Shown here: positions 8,853 through 17,828 of the stretch, piece after piece
Layout: each line of letters starts with the position of its first letter
Numbering within the stretch: position 1 is the stretch's first letter
Assembly: GCA_964413425.1 (NCBI GenBank)
Contig: CAYPST010000045.1
Span: 1 to 30,270 of the forward strand
Reading direction: 5' to 3'
DNA length: 30,270 nucleotides
Source of the DNA: DATFLS01 sp964413425
GTDB taxonomy: Bacteria; Fidelibacterota; JAANXI01
Program-made: the position numbers and the translations under genes
The notes under the pieces: model-generated
The model's database searches: none
Told to the model about the DNA's origin: nothing
Seen by the model: the letters and a program-made list of their open reading frames with translations, nothing else

Positions 8853-10074
8853 GTTATGGTGGAAGAAAAAGTTCGAGGAATTCGACTGGCCTACGTTCAT
8901 TATCGTCCTTCTTCTGTTTGGTGTTGGTCTCATCGCCCTTTTCAGCGCGACATCGCAGGGCGAAGGGAGCCAGCTGCGAACCAATTTTCACAAGCAAATC
9001 CTCTGGGGGATACTCGGCCTGACGATTCTCTTCACCGTGTATTTTCTGGAGAAGAAAATCATCCATGAGTGGAGTTATATCTTCTACGGACTGGCGTTTA
9101 TCGCCCTCCTGATCACACTCATAGGACAAAGCGGGGAAGGGTCTTCGCGGTGGATCCGGTTCGGCTTTTTTCAAATCCAGCCGTCGGAGTTTATGAAGGT
9201 GGGGTTGATTCTGGCTCTGGCAAAATACCTGAGCACCTATCGGTTGGACGTGAAAGATCCGAAAATGCTCATTCTTCCGTTCCTTCTCACACTCATACCA
9301 ACAGCGCTTGTTTTCCGGCAGCCGGATTTGGGCACTGCAATGGTGTACATTGCCATCCTGATTCCGATGTTGTTCTGGGCAAATATCCCCCTGTTTTATC
9401 TCTTCACCATTATTGCGCCGGTCATTTCTATCGTCACCGCCTTTCAATTCACCACGTTTGCAATATGGATGGCGGTGGTTCTTCTGGTCTTGTATTTTTC
9501 CCGCCAGACCCTGTTGGTGAGCATTTCCCATTTTATCGGGAATGTCTCCCTCGGATTGGTGACCCCATTGCTGTGGAACAGCCTGAAACCGTATCAGCAG
9601 ACCCGTATTCTGACCCTGTTTGATCTATCGCTCGATCCCCAGGGATCCGGGTATCAGGTGCTCCAGTCGCAAACCGCCATCGGTTCCGGCGGGATGTGGG
9701 GGCGGGGGCTGGGGCAAGGTACCCAGACGCACCTGAAATTTTTGCCCGAGCAGCATACGGACTTTATTTTTTCTGTCGTGGGAGAGGAATTAGGCTTTTT
9801 TGCCGTGTTCTGTGTATTGCTGCTCTTTATGATATTACTCCTTCGCCTCATCTATCAGGCCCAGGAAGCGAAAGGAAAATTCAGCGGATTGGTGTTAATC
9901 GGCGGAGCAGCCCTGCTCTTTTTCCATATCTTTGTAAATATTGCAATGACAGCGGGCTTGATGCCGGTTACGGGATTACCGCTCCCCTTCTTTAGTTATG
10001 GGGGATCTTTCCTGATAATGTCTTTTTTACTGATTGGAGTTATGCTCAACAGTACCTCAGAAAGGATCGAATAG
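8845..10074 (+). CDS. rodA: SEDS peptidoglycan polymerase RodA
   Basis: Lipid-II glycosyltransferase of the elongasome, about 409 aa, normal for SEDS proteins. About ten hydrophobic segments are visible. Family motifs include FQIQPSEFMKVGLIL at about residues 108-122, FRQPDLGTAMV (about 155-165) and the C-terminal LPFFSYGGS loop. The start is set at GTG 8845, which lies 8 nt after GGAGGA and inside the last codons of mrdA; an in-frame TTG at 8839 would add two residues but sits too close to that ribosome site. It ends the purN-to-rodA run. A small perfect hairpin at 10099-10114 follows but has no T-tract. Confidence 0.95.
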   Translation: MNRLWWKKKFEEFDWPTFIIVLLLFGVGLIALFSATSQGEGSQLRTNFHKQILWGILGLTILFTVYFLEKKIIHEWSYIFYGLAFIALLITLIGQSGEGSSRWIRFGFFQIQPSEFMKVGLILALAKYLSTYRLDVKDPKMLILPFLLTLIPTALVFRQPDLGTAMVYIAILIPMLFWANIPLFYLFTIIAPVISIVTAFQFTTFAIWMAVVLLVLYFSRQTLLVSISHFIGNVSLGLVTPLLWNSLKPYQQTRILTLFDLSLDPQGSGYQVLQSQTAIGSGGMWGRGLGQGTQTHLKFLPEQHTDFIFSVVGEELGFFAVFCVLLLFMILLLRLIYQAQEAKGKFSGLVLIGGAALLFFHIFVNIAMTAGLMPVTGLPLPFFSYGGSFLIMSFLLIGVMLNSTSERIE

Positions 10075-10174
10075 ATTGTACTGCTATTTAGGTATTTGAT
10101 TTCCGTAAGGAAATTAGTAAATTCGAAAGATTAAATATTTCTTTTTATAAAGTTATACTACTGTCGGAGGGGAA

Positions 10175-10981
10175 ATGAATACAATCCGCTATAGCCTTAC
10201 AATTCTTTTTGTGGTGGGGGCGGCGTTTTCATTGATGAATTGTGGTTCTGCGGGCATTCAGAGGGCTGTTCCGGAAAAGAAAATGTCGCGATTGGATTCT
10301 CTGGAGATGCAGGTTGACCAATTGGCCGAAAGTATTAGTGAATTAGAAGAGACGAACCAGAAATTACTGGCCCGGACGAAGGGGGGAGAATTTGACATTG
10401 AAAGCCAGGAGGGACTGGCGGATAAACTCCTTCAGATGGACGACCGTCTGGCACTCCTGGAAGATCGGGTGGACTTTATCGATAGCACCAGATTTGATAT
10501 GTTAACCAGATTAGACCAGATTGAGAGTCGTTCGGAGGGCGGAGGAATCACTGTCGCACCGGGTACCACCCGGTCGCTGGAACGGGGAGGCGCTGCACGG
10601 GCTCTCTCCGAATCGGAATATAAAAGTAGCTATCAGCAAGCATATGAACTCTATCGCCAGAAGGCGTATCAGCAGGCCATCCCGGAATTTATCCGGGTCA
10701 TTGAAGCCAGACCGGATGGAGATCTCTCCGATAATGCCCAGTATTGGATTGGTGAATGCTATTACGGAATGCAGAATTACAACCGAGCTATCGTGGAATT
10801 CGAAAAGGTATTTACGTTTAAAAACTCCAATAAAGATGCTGATGCCCAGCTCAAATTGGGGCTCTGCTATTTGAATCTCGGGCAACGGCAGAAAGCCAGA
10901 GAAGAATTCCAGCGGTTGGTGGACTTCTACCCCAATAGCGAATATAGAAGTGTGGCAACCGAATATCTCCGGCAACTGTAA
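10175..10981 (+). CDS. CpoB/YbgF-like TPR lipoprotein (Tol-Pal associated)
   Basis: 268-aa exported protein. Residues 1-22 form a signal peptide ending at C23 in a non-canonical lipobox (LMNC). A coiled coil spans about residues 38-105 (RLDSLEMQVDQLAESISELE), then a linker, then three TPR-like repeats from about 150 to the end (QAYELYRQKAYQQAI; AQYWIGECYYGMQNYNRAI; AQLKLGLCYLNLGQRQKA). Coiled coil plus C-terminal TPRs is the architecture of CpoB, which coordinates outer-membrane constriction with wall synthesis; no tol or pal genes lie in the window. A clear GGAGGGG precedes the ATG. A TATACT at 10154-10159 is a possible -10 box without a good -35 partner. Confidence 0.8.
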   Translation: MNTIRYSLTILFVVGAAFSLMNCGSAGIQRAVPEKKMSRLDSLEMQVDQLAESISELEETNQKLLARTKGGEFDIESQEGLADKLLQMDDRLALLEDRVDFIDSTRFDMLTRLDQIESRSEGGGITVAPGTTRSLERGGAARALSESEYKSSYQQAYELYRQKAYQQAIPEFIRVIEARPDGDLSDNAQYWIGECYYGMQNYNRAIVEFEKVFTFKNSNKDADAQLKLGLCYLNLGQRQKAREEFQRLVDFYPNSEYRSVATEYLRQL

Positions 10982-10994
10982 GAAATCAATTACA

Positions 10995-11849
10995 ATGGCT
11001 TTAAAGATTTATTTGTTGGCTTCTGAAATCACTCCCTTTGCAGAGCAGTATCAACTTGCTGGGTTCGTCAATCACGTGTCCAGGGAACTCAAGGAGCGTG
11101 ACCACGATATCCGGCTCATTATGCCGAAATACGGGTTTATTTCCTCGCGTAAATATGTGCTCCGGGAGGTCATTCGTTTACGAGATATCGAAGCACACTG
11201 GCGGAATGAGATCTTCACAGGGAACGTACGATCGGCTTTTGTTCCCGATACCAAGGTGCAGGTATACTTCCTGGAATTGCCGGAATATTTTGGCAACGTG
11301 AATCATTTGTTATACAAAGCACAAAACGGTCGACCATTGAAGAATAATGTTGATCGATTCGGACTCTTTTCGAAAATCGCACTCCGGACACTGGAAAAAT
11401 TATTCTGGCAGCCGGATGTTATCATTGCCAACGATTGGGCTGCGGCGTTTGCAGTGGTATTGCATAAGAAACTTTTTTCGTACGAAGAATTTTTTGCGCC
11501 CAGTAAGTCGGTCCTGATGTTGCATTCTCTGGATGAACTCTTGCGCTTCTCTCCGGAGGCGTTGCAGCTGGGAGAGATTGAGCCCGGCGATATCGATATG
11601 GAGATTTCTGAAGAGACTCGCCTTCTGGATCTCGCAGTCGCGCTGGCCGATGAGGTGATTATCGTGAATTCGGAACGGGAGAACGTAGAGCAAGAAATTG
11701 AACAGGATAGCCGCCTGAGTACGATACTCTCTGAGCGAACACGGGAACCCCATGTGATTTCCTGTGCCGGAGACGCTGATAATACATGGGAGCAGGTTGC
11801 GGGGAACATGGAAGATATTCTGAATAATTTACTGAAAGATACAGACTGA
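10995..11849 (+). CDS. Half-length glycogen/starch synthase-like protein (GT5 N-terminal domain only)
   Basis: 284 aa resembling only the N-terminal Rossmann half of GT5 glycogen synthase: IYLLASEITPFAEQYQLAGF near the start and WQPDVIIANDWAAAF (about 135-149) match the family VASEvaPFaKtGGLaDV and PDivHaHDW segments. The ADP-glucose-binding KTGGL loop is replaced by EQYQL (residues 17-21), the usual HxHDW is ANDW, and the C-terminal donor-binding domain is absent. Similar short proteins annotated as starch synthase catalytic domain are common in Bacteroidetes-like genomes. It is probably not a normal glycogen synthase. The ATG at 10995 is chosen over upstream codons inside the preceding gene. 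A terminator follows 31 nt after the stop. Confidence 0.7.
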   Translation: MALKIYLLASEITPFAEQYQLAGFVNHVSRELKERDHDIRLIMPKYGFISSRKYVLREVIRLRDIEAHWRNEIFTGNVRSAFVPDTKVQVYFLELPEYFGNVNHLLYKAQNGRPLKNNVDRFGLFSKIALRTLEKLFWQPDVIIANDWAAAFAVVLHKKLFSYEEFFAPSKSVLMLHSLDELLRFSPEALQLGEIEPGDIDMEISEETRLLDLAVALADEVIIVNSERENVEQEIEQDSRLSTILSERTREPHVISCAGDADNTWEQVAGNMEDILNNLLKDTD

Positions 11850-11880
11850 TCTGCGTTGAGTAGGGAATGAAAAGGGAAAA

Positions 11881-11911
11881 AGTCAAACATGCTTTGATGT
11901 TTGGCTTTTTT
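11881..11911 (+). terminator. Rho-independent terminator after the GT5-like gene
   Basis: Arms at 11881-11890 and 11897-11906 pair over 10 bp (one G-T wobble) around a 6-nt loop, followed directly by six T (11906-11911). It lies 31 nt after the stop of the GT5-like gene and 10 nt before the likely start of the next lipoprotein gene, so it separates two transcription units. Confidence 0.85.
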
Positions 11912-11921
11912 ATGTTTATAT

Positions 11922-13088
11922 ATGAAGATTATGCGATTGCTTAGAGGATTTATCGCACTTTTGTTCTTCGGAGTGACGGGCGTGTTTTTCAGCTGCCAAA
12001 CAGACCAACCCGTGGATCCGGGGACCGATCTGTTAAGCGGCATCTTCGAATTTCATAGTTTGTCGGATACAATACCCACTATCAGTCAGGGCAGGCCCGA
12101 TCTCCATGGAGGACAGTTGGGTGGAAATCCCATCGGGAACTATCGGGAATACCGTGCCTTTTCCCTCCTGAAATTCACCGATTTTTCTCTATTTGAAGAT
12201 ACCCTGGAAGTAGAGGATCTCGAGCAGGCGCACCTGAGGCTGCCGGTGCTGACCAGTTTTCGTGAAGGCGATGCCTCGGCCTCCATTGCAGTGTATAAAT
12301 ATTTGGACCAGTGGGATGAAAGCTCCTCTCTCGATATGATTGATTCCTCAAAGATCGCAGATGTGGCGATAGATACTACCATCTATCCGGCTGAACTCGA
12401 TTCGGCTGAGGAGTATGCCTTTCTGACGCTTGAACTGGACCCCGGATTGGTGAGAGAGTGGGCAACCGGAGCCGGTGACGAGAATTATGGTTTGTTACTT
12501 AAAAGCACCGGTGATTCGGCCCTGGTCATCGTTTCAAACAGAGATGCCGAATATCCCCCCTTATTGGAATTATCGATTGCGGGTCATACCTATACTTCGC
12601 GTTCCCAGATGGATTATGGGGTCATCACCGGGGGTTCCGTACCGGAACCGACCGAGAACAGAGTGATTCTGGAGAATGCAAAAGCTCGCCGGTTCGCCAT
12701 TCGCTGGGAGCAGATATTCAGTACGCTCCCGGCCACCAGTTATATCCACTCTGTGCGGTTGGTTGTGCCTCTGATGCAGGAACACTCTTCCGCCGCCGGC
12801 AACGAACATACCATTAACATCGCGAGAGGGGAGGGGGAAGGGATATCGCTGCCAGAGACTCCTTCTTTAATTACCCAGACTGTTTCCGACTCGGATTCGG
12901 CGTTGGTTGTTGCCAGTTCTTCTTCTGATCAGTTTTTATGGAATTATATTCAAAATATTGTGAGTGAAGAGACCGAGAATGTCCCGCTGGTCTTCTATTA
13001 CGCCAATGAAGGCGCGGGCGTGCAATATCTGACCTTTGATGCCAGCCGGGTGCGTTTAGAACTTGTGTACAGCGAAATAGAAAAATGA
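11922..13088 (+). CDS. Putative outer-membrane lipoprotein, DNRLRE-like, function unknown
   Basis: 388 aa. A signal peptide (about residues 1-24) ends in FFSC (C25), a loose lipobox, so it is probably a lipoprotein. The mature part is rich in beta-prone segments and has two halves that each end in a segment-like strand pattern (ASIAVYKYLDQW; INIARGEGEG), reminiscent of DNRLRE-type beta-sandwich proteins; this is a weak resemblance, not a firm family call. The ATG at 11922 is used because an upstream TTG at 11901 lies inside the terminator hairpin. No Shine-Dalgarno is obvious. Its TGA overlaps the start of the barrel gene (ATGA), so the two products may work together at the outer membrane. 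Confidence 0.6.
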   Translation: MKIMRLLRGFIALLFFGVTGVFFSCQTDQPVDPGTDLLSGIFEFHSLSDTIPTISQGRPDLHGGQLGGNPIGNYREYRAFSLLKFTDFSLFEDTLEVEDLEQAHLRLPVLTSFREGDASASIAVYKYLDQWDESSSLDMIDSSKIADVAIDTTIYPAELDSAEEYAFLTLELDPGLVREWATGAGDENYGLLLKSTGDSALVIVSNRDAEYPPLLELSIAGHTYTSRSQMDYGVITGGSVPEPTENRVILENAKARRFAIRWEQIFSTLPATSYIHSVRLVVPLMQEHSSAAGNEHTINIARGEGEGISLPETPSLITQTVSDSDSALVVASSSSDQFLWNYIQNIVSEETENVPLVFYYANEGAGVQYLTFDASRVRLELVYSEIEK

Positions 13089-14320
13089 GTGTACGAAATT
13101 TACCTATTTTATTTGTTGTCTTCGTCGGATTGAATCTGCTCCCGGCGGCGCAAGGGCAATCGATTTATTCCCGGGTGGGTGTTGGGAACATTGTGCTGCC
13201 ACAGACGGCCAGAACTCAAGGCCTTGCGGTTGCCGGGGTCGCGGTGTCAGATTTTAATGAAATTAGCATCATCAATCCCGCAGGATGGTACCTGCCGAGA
13301 TTAACTGCCGTCACCACGAAGATCAGTTCCAGTCGGTCTGTCAACTCGGCGGGAGGGACCAATGATTATTTTGGCTTTACGGGGTTTAATTTTCATTTTC
13401 CCATCGGGCAGTCATTGGGTATCGGCCTTGGTTTTGCCCCCTACAGTATTGTGGATTATGATTTTGCACGAAATGCCCGGGTACCTCTCTCCGGGGACCT
13501 TGCCGGTGATACGCTGGAGTATTCGCTGCAACAGCAGGGCAGTGGAGGGGTCGGAGGTACTTTTATCGGGTTTGGTTGGCGGCTCTCGGAGCATCTTTCA
13601 GTTGGCGCCGCCGTCAGTTTCCTGATGGGCGAAATTACGGTACGTCGCACTCTTGAAGTCCTGACCGGGGAGTATTTGTCCCGCCGGGTGCTGAGCACGA
13701 CAAATATCTACGGACAGAATGTTGTGGCAGGGGTGTCATATCGCAACTTGATATGGGAGAGGGATAATCTCGGTTTGAGAGCGGAAGTACCTTTATCCTT
13801 GTTAGTTAACCGGGAAGATGATTATTTTGTTGGGGAGCCGGAAACGACGAGATTTACGAATCTTCTCTGGCCGTGGCAATTCGGAATCGGGTATGAAGTC
13901 CGGTTGAATCAACGGTGGCTGGCCGTCATGGAGGGGAACTTCTGGCGCTCTGAACATGATTTGAGTCGAATTTCACTGACAAATACTGCGTATCACCAGA
14001 AGGATGGAATACAGGTTGGGGCCGGAATCGAACGCAGATCGAATTTTAATATGGAAGGGTGGTGGAATAAACTTGCCTGGAGAACCGGAGTCCGATGGCG
14101 CCAGTTTCTGGAAACAGAGGTTGAGGGCAACTATTCCAACGGATTCAGATGGGAGGGAGGAGTTGGCATACTCTTTGGCCGGGGACCTTTGGGGCCGGGA
14201 ACGAATCGGCTGGATGTTTCGTTCTTTTATGATCACAGGCTGTCGTCTGGTTCGAATAATCCAGTTGAAACAATTACAGGTATTCAGGTAGGATTTACCG
14301 TCAGTGAGATCTGGTTTTAG
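13085..14320 (+). CDS. Outer-membrane beta-barrel protein (PorV/FadL-like style)
   Basis: 411 aa. A signal peptide ends near AAQG (about residue 24). The mature protein has repeated amphipathic strands and glycine-rich turns, starts with RVGVGN...NPAGW (NPAG is common in FadL/PorV-like barrels), and ends in W-F, the C-terminal aromatic signature recognised by the BAM complex. It overlaps the preceding lipoprotein gene by 4 nt. No specific substrate can be inferred. Barrel-plus-lipoprotein pairing suggests an outer-membrane transport or attachment complex. Confidence 0.7.
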   Translation: MSVRNLPILFVVFVGLNLLPAAQGQSIYSRVGVGNIVLPQTARTQGLAVAGVAVSDFNEISIINPAGWYLPRLTAVTTKISSSRSVNSAGGTNDYFGFTGFNFHFPIGQSLGIGLGFAPYSIVDYDFARNARVPLSGDLAGDTLEYSLQQQGSGGVGGTFIGFGWRLSEHLSVGAAVSFLMGEITVRRTLEVLTGEYLSRRVLSTTNIYGQNVVAGVSYRNLIWERDNLGLRAEVPLSLLVNREDDYFVGEPETTRFTNLLWPWQFGIGYEVRLNQRWLAVMEGNFWRSEHDLSRISLTNTAYHQKDGIQVGAGIERRSNFNMEGWWNKLAWRTGVRWRQFLETEVEGNYSNGFRWEGGVGILFGRGPLGPGTNRLDVSFFYDHRLSSGSNNPVETITGIQVGFTVSEIWF

Positions 14321-14373
14321 CAAGATCAGGAAAATATCGGAAAGCCTTGTAATAAGCAAAGGAGAGCGGATGG

Positions 14374-15654
14374 ATGAAAGTTCAAATTAAACGATATGCC
14401 GGGTTAATGCTTGTGGGGCTGTTTGGCGTCACAGCGCTTGTCAGTTTCAACTGTCAACCGCCGAGTATGACGCCGGAAGAACGGAAAGCGTATGAAGACA
14501 GTCTTGCCCAGGCACGGCAGGATTCAATCCTGAAAGCCAATCAAGCGAGATGCGAATTCCTTCTCAGCAATGGATACGAGTATTATAAACAGAAAAGTTG
14601 GGAACGGGCAATTGAGAATTACGAGCAGGTTCGTGAGTTAGGCTGTGGGCCGGCCATGGCTGAGAACCTCTATTTATATCTGGGAAATGCCTATCGCGAA
14701 GTGGGCAATCAGGATTCGGCGATCGCCGTCTATAAGGAGGGCCGGGAACACCTACCCGAGAATATCTATGTTCTCCAGAATTTAGCATACATGTATAAGG
14801 GGACCAACCAGATCCAGCAACAGCTTGAAGTTCAGGAGCGAATGGTTGAATTGGATTCAACCAATGTGGGCTATTTAATGGATCTGGCAGATCTGTATTT
14901 TAACACGAATCAGTATAACAAGCAGATTCAGGTGTTAAATACAGTACTCGAAATTGATCCCGATAACTCTGGAGCGCAAAGTAGTTTGATTACTGCCATG
15001 AAAAACGCAGGCCGTGATCCGATAGAAGCGCTTCGCAATCGCTGGCAAAACAATCCCGATAATTCCGGCCATGGAGTTGAATATGGCGAAGCGTTGTTTG
15101 ATCGTTCCAATTATAAGGAAGCGGTAAAAATTTTCCAGAAAGTGACCTCACTCGACCCGAATAACATCCGCGGGTGGACATTGCTTGCACGATCTTATGA
15201 GAATCTGGACCAGTACGAAAACGCGATCAAAGCATACCAGGGGATTCTGGACGTCGATCCCGAGCGAAAAGATATCATTGCGGATATATCCAGATTGTAT
15301 GTGGAATTGAAACAATTCCAGACCGCAATGGACTGGGCGAACCGCTGTATTAAAACCGGCAACCAGAATGGAATGGGATATGCGGCCAGAGGTCGGGTTT
15401 ACGAAAACTTGGCTGCGGAATGCTCTGGCGGAAGTCCGGATTTTCAAGATAAGCTGGTGTACAACATGGCCTATGAAGACTACCAGCAGGCTGTGAAGCT
15501 GGGATTCGGACAGGTGAATTCCCGGATTAGTTATCTCGAGAATTTTATCCCAAACAAAGGCGATTGGTTCTTCCATAGTGACGAGGGAGACGAAATCGCT
15601 CCTGATAAAGACTGTTACGATTGGTTAAATCGTTCGGTAAAACGGCCCGCGTGA
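14374..15654 (+). CDS. TPR-repeat lipoprotein
   Basis: 426 aa. The signal peptide ends in SFNC (C27), a non-canonical lipobox with Asn at -1. A charged stretch (MTPEERKAYEDSLAQ) follows, then about eight TPR or TPR-like units from residue 60 to 380 (ENLYLYLGNAYREVG; VLQNLAYMYKG; GWTLLARSYENLDQ; ADISRLYVELKQF), and a C-terminal tail ending VKRPA. It is likely a periplasmic scaffold anchored to a membrane. GGAGAG lies about 9 nt before the ATG. It is 53 nt downstream of the barrel gene and is closed by a strong terminator, so it is probably the last gene of the lipoprotein-barrel-TPR unit. Confidence 0.75.
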   Translation: MKVQIKRYAGLMLVGLFGVTALVSFNCQPPSMTPEERKAYEDSLAQARQDSILKANQARCEFLLSNGYEYYKQKSWERAIENYEQVRELGCGPAMAENLYLYLGNAYREVGNQDSAIAVYKEGREHLPENIYVLQNLAYMYKGTNQIQQQLEVQERMVELDSTNVGYLMDLADLYFNTNQYNKQIQVLNTVLEIDPDNSGAQSSLITAMKNAGRDPIEALRNRWQNNPDNSGHGVEYGEALFDRSNYKEAVKIFQKVTSLDPNNIRGWTLLARSYENLDQYENAIKAYQGILDVDPERKDIIADISRLYVELKQFQTAMDWANRCIKTGNQNGMGYAARGRVYENLAAECSGGSPDFQDKLVYNMAYEDYQQAVKLGFGQVNSRISYLENFIPNKGDWFFHSDEGDEIAPDKDCYDWLNRSVKRPA

Positions 15655-15685
15655 GCCAATACCAACTTCGTTGGAAACCGATGAC

Positions 15686-15735
15686 GAGATATCCAGGTTC
15701 GAACGAAAGGCGTTCACCTGGATATCTCTGTTTTT
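15686..15735 (+). terminator. Strong Rho-independent terminator after the TPR gene
   Basis: A perfect 13-bp stem (15686-15698 with 15716-15728) is topped, after a 2-nt bulge, by a further 5-bp stem (15701-15705 with 15711-15715) and a 5-nt loop; TGTTTTT follows. It lies 32 nt after the TPR stop. A smaller CCAAC/GTTGG hairpin at 15662-15674 precedes it. Confidence 0.9.
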
Positions 15736-15847
15736 CGAGGCATTTGCCCCCGAATCATGAGCTACCCCGCTATTGTGTATTCCCGCTTGATCCTCTCTGA
15801 GGCAGTACCGATTCTCCTGTTTCTTTTATGTTGTTTTATGATGAAAT

Positions 15848-15875
15848 TTGACGGATAGATTGATGAGAGTATGCA
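15848..15875 (+). promoter_or_regulatory. Candidate sigma70-type promoter for glyA
   Basis: TTGACG (15848-15853, five of six consensus bases) and TATGCA (15870-15875, weak) are separated by 16 nt. They lie 40 nt before the glyA start and downstream of the terminator, where a new promoter is needed. The -10 match is poor, so this is tentative. Confidence 0.35.
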
Positions 15876-15914
15876 ACCGATAAGCAGCGAAGTATTTAAA
15901 GGAGCAAGTGCGTA

Positions 15915-17216
15915 ATGTTCTCGACAATCAGGCAGCAAGATTCTGCAGTTTTTCAAGCGATGGAAGATGAGTTGGAGCGCCAGCGATTTACCCTGGAACT
16001 CATCGCCTCTGAGAACTTTGTCAGCAAAGCGGTCTTGGAAGCGGCCGGGAATGTGATGACCAATAAGTACGCCGAAGGATATCCGGGCCGACGGTATTAC
16101 GGCGGGTGTGAATATGTCGATGTCGCTGAAAATCTGGCCAGGGATAGAGTATGCACGCTGTTCGATGCCGGGTATGCAAATGTGCAGCCGCATTCGGGAT
16201 CACAGGCGAATATGGCCGTCTATCAGACCTTTCTGGAGCCGGGTGACACCATACTCGGCATGGATTTGGCTCATGGAGGGCACCTCACGCACGGGAGTGC
16301 GGTGAATTTTTCCGGTAAATTGTATACGATAGTTTCGTATGGGGTGAACCGAGAGACTGGCACCATAGATTTTGATGCGGTTCGTAAAATTGCCCGGGAA
16401 CATACACCGAAGATGATTGTGGCAGGTGGTAGTGCATATCCCCGGGCGATCGATTATCAGAAGTTCCGGGAAATTGCAGATGAGACCGGGGCTTTCCTTC
16501 TGGCTGATATTGCGCATCCTGCCGGATTGATTGCGAAGAAACTCATTCCGGACGCAATCCCCTACTGTCATGTCGTGACGTCAACCACCCATAAAACACT
16601 GCGCGGTCCCCGCGGTGGATTGATCCTTCTGGGAAAGGACGGAGAAAATCCCTGGGGAATTACCGCACGGAAAAGTGGCCGGGTTCGACAGCTGTCTGAA
16701 ATTCTGGACAGTAACGTCATGCCCGGGATACAAGGGGGTCCACTCATGCATATCATTGCGGCCAAAGCGGTTAGCTTTAAGGAAGCACTTCAGCCGTCCT
16801 TCACCACCTATTGCGAAAATATTATACAGAATGCCCGGACGATAGGAGACGCTCTGCAGGATCTCGGATATAATCTGGTATCCGGAGGAACCGATACCCA
16901 TCTCTTACTTATTGATCTGACAGAGAAGGGGATTACCGGCAAAGAAGCTGAGACAGCGCTGGAAGCTGCGGGAATCACCGTGAATAAAAATATGGTTCCC
17001 TTCGATCGGCGCAGCCCGTTCGTCACCAGTGGAATCCGGATCGGGACCGCCGCATTAACCACGCGGGGATTCGGCCCCGCTGAGATGACAGAGGTGGCGA
17101 ATCTTATCGATACTGTCCTCACGAGCATTGATGATGCCCAAACCAGAAAATCCATTAGGGAAAAAGTGCGCTCGTTGTGTGAGCAATTCCCGCTGTACCA
17201 GGAGTTAGAGAACTAG
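15915..17216 (+). CDS. glyA: Serine hydroxymethyltransferase GlyA
   Basis: PLP enzyme converting serine and THF to glycine and 5,10-methylene-THF, 433 aa, normal length. Family motifs: LIASENFVS near the N-terminus, YAEGYPGRRYYGGCE (about 51-65), and the PLP lysine in STTHKTLRGPRGG (H226-K227). The ATG has AAAGGAGC about 12 nt upstream. It begins a new transcription unit after the terminator, with nrdR 2 nt downstream. Confidence 0.97.
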   Translation: MFSTIRQQDSAVFQAMEDELERQRFTLELIASENFVSKAVLEAAGNVMTNKYAEGYPGRRYYGGCEYVDVAENLARDRVCTLFDAGYANVQPHSGSQANMAVYQTFLEPGDTILGMDLAHGGHLTHGSAVNFSGKLYTIVSYGVNRETGTIDFDAVRKIAREHTPKMIVAGGSAYPRAIDYQKFREIADETGAFLLADIAHPAGLIAKKLIPDAIPYCHVVTSTTHKTLRGPRGGLILLGKDGENPWGITARKSGRVRQLSEILDSNVMPGIQGGPLMHIIAAKAVSFKEALQPSFTTYCENIIQNARTIGDALQDLGYNLVSGGTDTHLLLIDLTEKGITGKEAETALEAAGITVNKNMVPFDRRSPFVTSGIRIGTAALTTRGFGPAEMTEVANLIDTVLTSIDDAQTRKSIREKVRSLCEQFPLYQELEN

Positions 17217-17218
17217 AT

Positions 17219-17674
17219 ATGCACTGTCCATTTTGCCAGCATATGCATACCAGCGTTATTGAGACGCGATATGTGCAGCGCGACAATTCTGTCCGCCGGA
17301 GGCGGAAGTGTGAACAATGCGGTGAGCGATTCACGACCTATGAGTACTATGCTCCGCGTGAGCTGACGGTTATTAAATCAAATGGGAGCCGTGAGGAGTT
17401 TTTTCGGGTAAAATTGTACAATTCACTCAAGATTGCACTAAATAAGCGCGGATTCAGCAGTGGTGATATTGAACATATTGTGACAGATATTGAAGATGAA
17501 ATCCGGCGTAACCATCCCCGGGAAGTGCACTCGAAAGAAATCGGAGAGGTGGTTATGAAGCACCTGAAAGCGGTAGACAAGGTCGGGTATATTCGGTTTG
17601 CTTCGGTCTATCGTGATTTTCAGGACGTAGGCGCATTTGAAGCAGAAATTCAGGGGATGGAAGAGGGCAAGTAG
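17219..17674 (+). CDS. nrdR: Transcriptional repressor NrdR
   Basis: ATP/dATP-sensing repressor of ribonucleotide reductase genes, 151 aa, full length. The N-terminal zinc ribbon uses C3, C6, C31 and C34 (MHCPFC and KCEQCG), followed by an ATP-cone from about residue 49 (VIKSNGSREEF). It starts 2 nt after glyA, a common neighbour pairing. No ribonucleotide reductase gene lies in the window. A short AGTAGG at its 3' end could once have served as the ribosome site of mlaF before the element at 17690 separated them. Confidence 0.95.
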   Translation: MHCPFCQHMHTSVIETRYVQRDNSVRRRRKCEQCGERFTTYEYYAPRELTVIKSNGSREEFFRVKLYNSLKIALNKRGFSSGDIEHIVTDIEDEIRRNHPREVHSKEIGEVVMKHLKAVDKVGYIRFASVYRDFQDVGAFEAEIQGMEEGK

Positions 17675-17762
17675 GCATTTTTCATGATTGAGTCTACTCT
17701 AAAAAGTACATGCCAATGAAAATATTTTTGTTTGTTAGCATGAGGCCAAATAATTTGAATAG

Positions 17763-17782
17763 CCCCGTCATTTATGGCGGGG
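17763..17782 (+). repeat. Hairpin inside element A
   Basis: Arms CCCCGTCA and TGGCGGGG pair over 8 bp (one wobble) around TTTA. TATTTAAA follows rather than a clean T-tract, so it is a weaker terminator candidate than the hairpin 25 nt downstream. Confidence 0.6.
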
Positions 17783-17807
17783 TATTTAAAACATTTTCTG
17801 CTTTTGT

Positions 17808-17828
17808 GGGGCTTTAGCCCCCTTTTTA
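17808..17828 (+). terminator. Terminator at the right end of element A, just before mlaF
   Basis: GGGGC (17808-17812), loop TTTA, GCCCC (17817-17821), one C, then TTTTT (17823-17827). The T-tract ends 11 nt before the mlaF ATG. It points along the direction of transcription, so it should end glyA-nrdR transcripts or act as an attenuator of mlaF. Confidence 0.75.

Noticed and set aside
10099..10114. ATTTCC/GGAAAT hairpin after rodA as a terminator
   Set aside because: Only 6 bp, AT-rich, and not followed by a T-tract.
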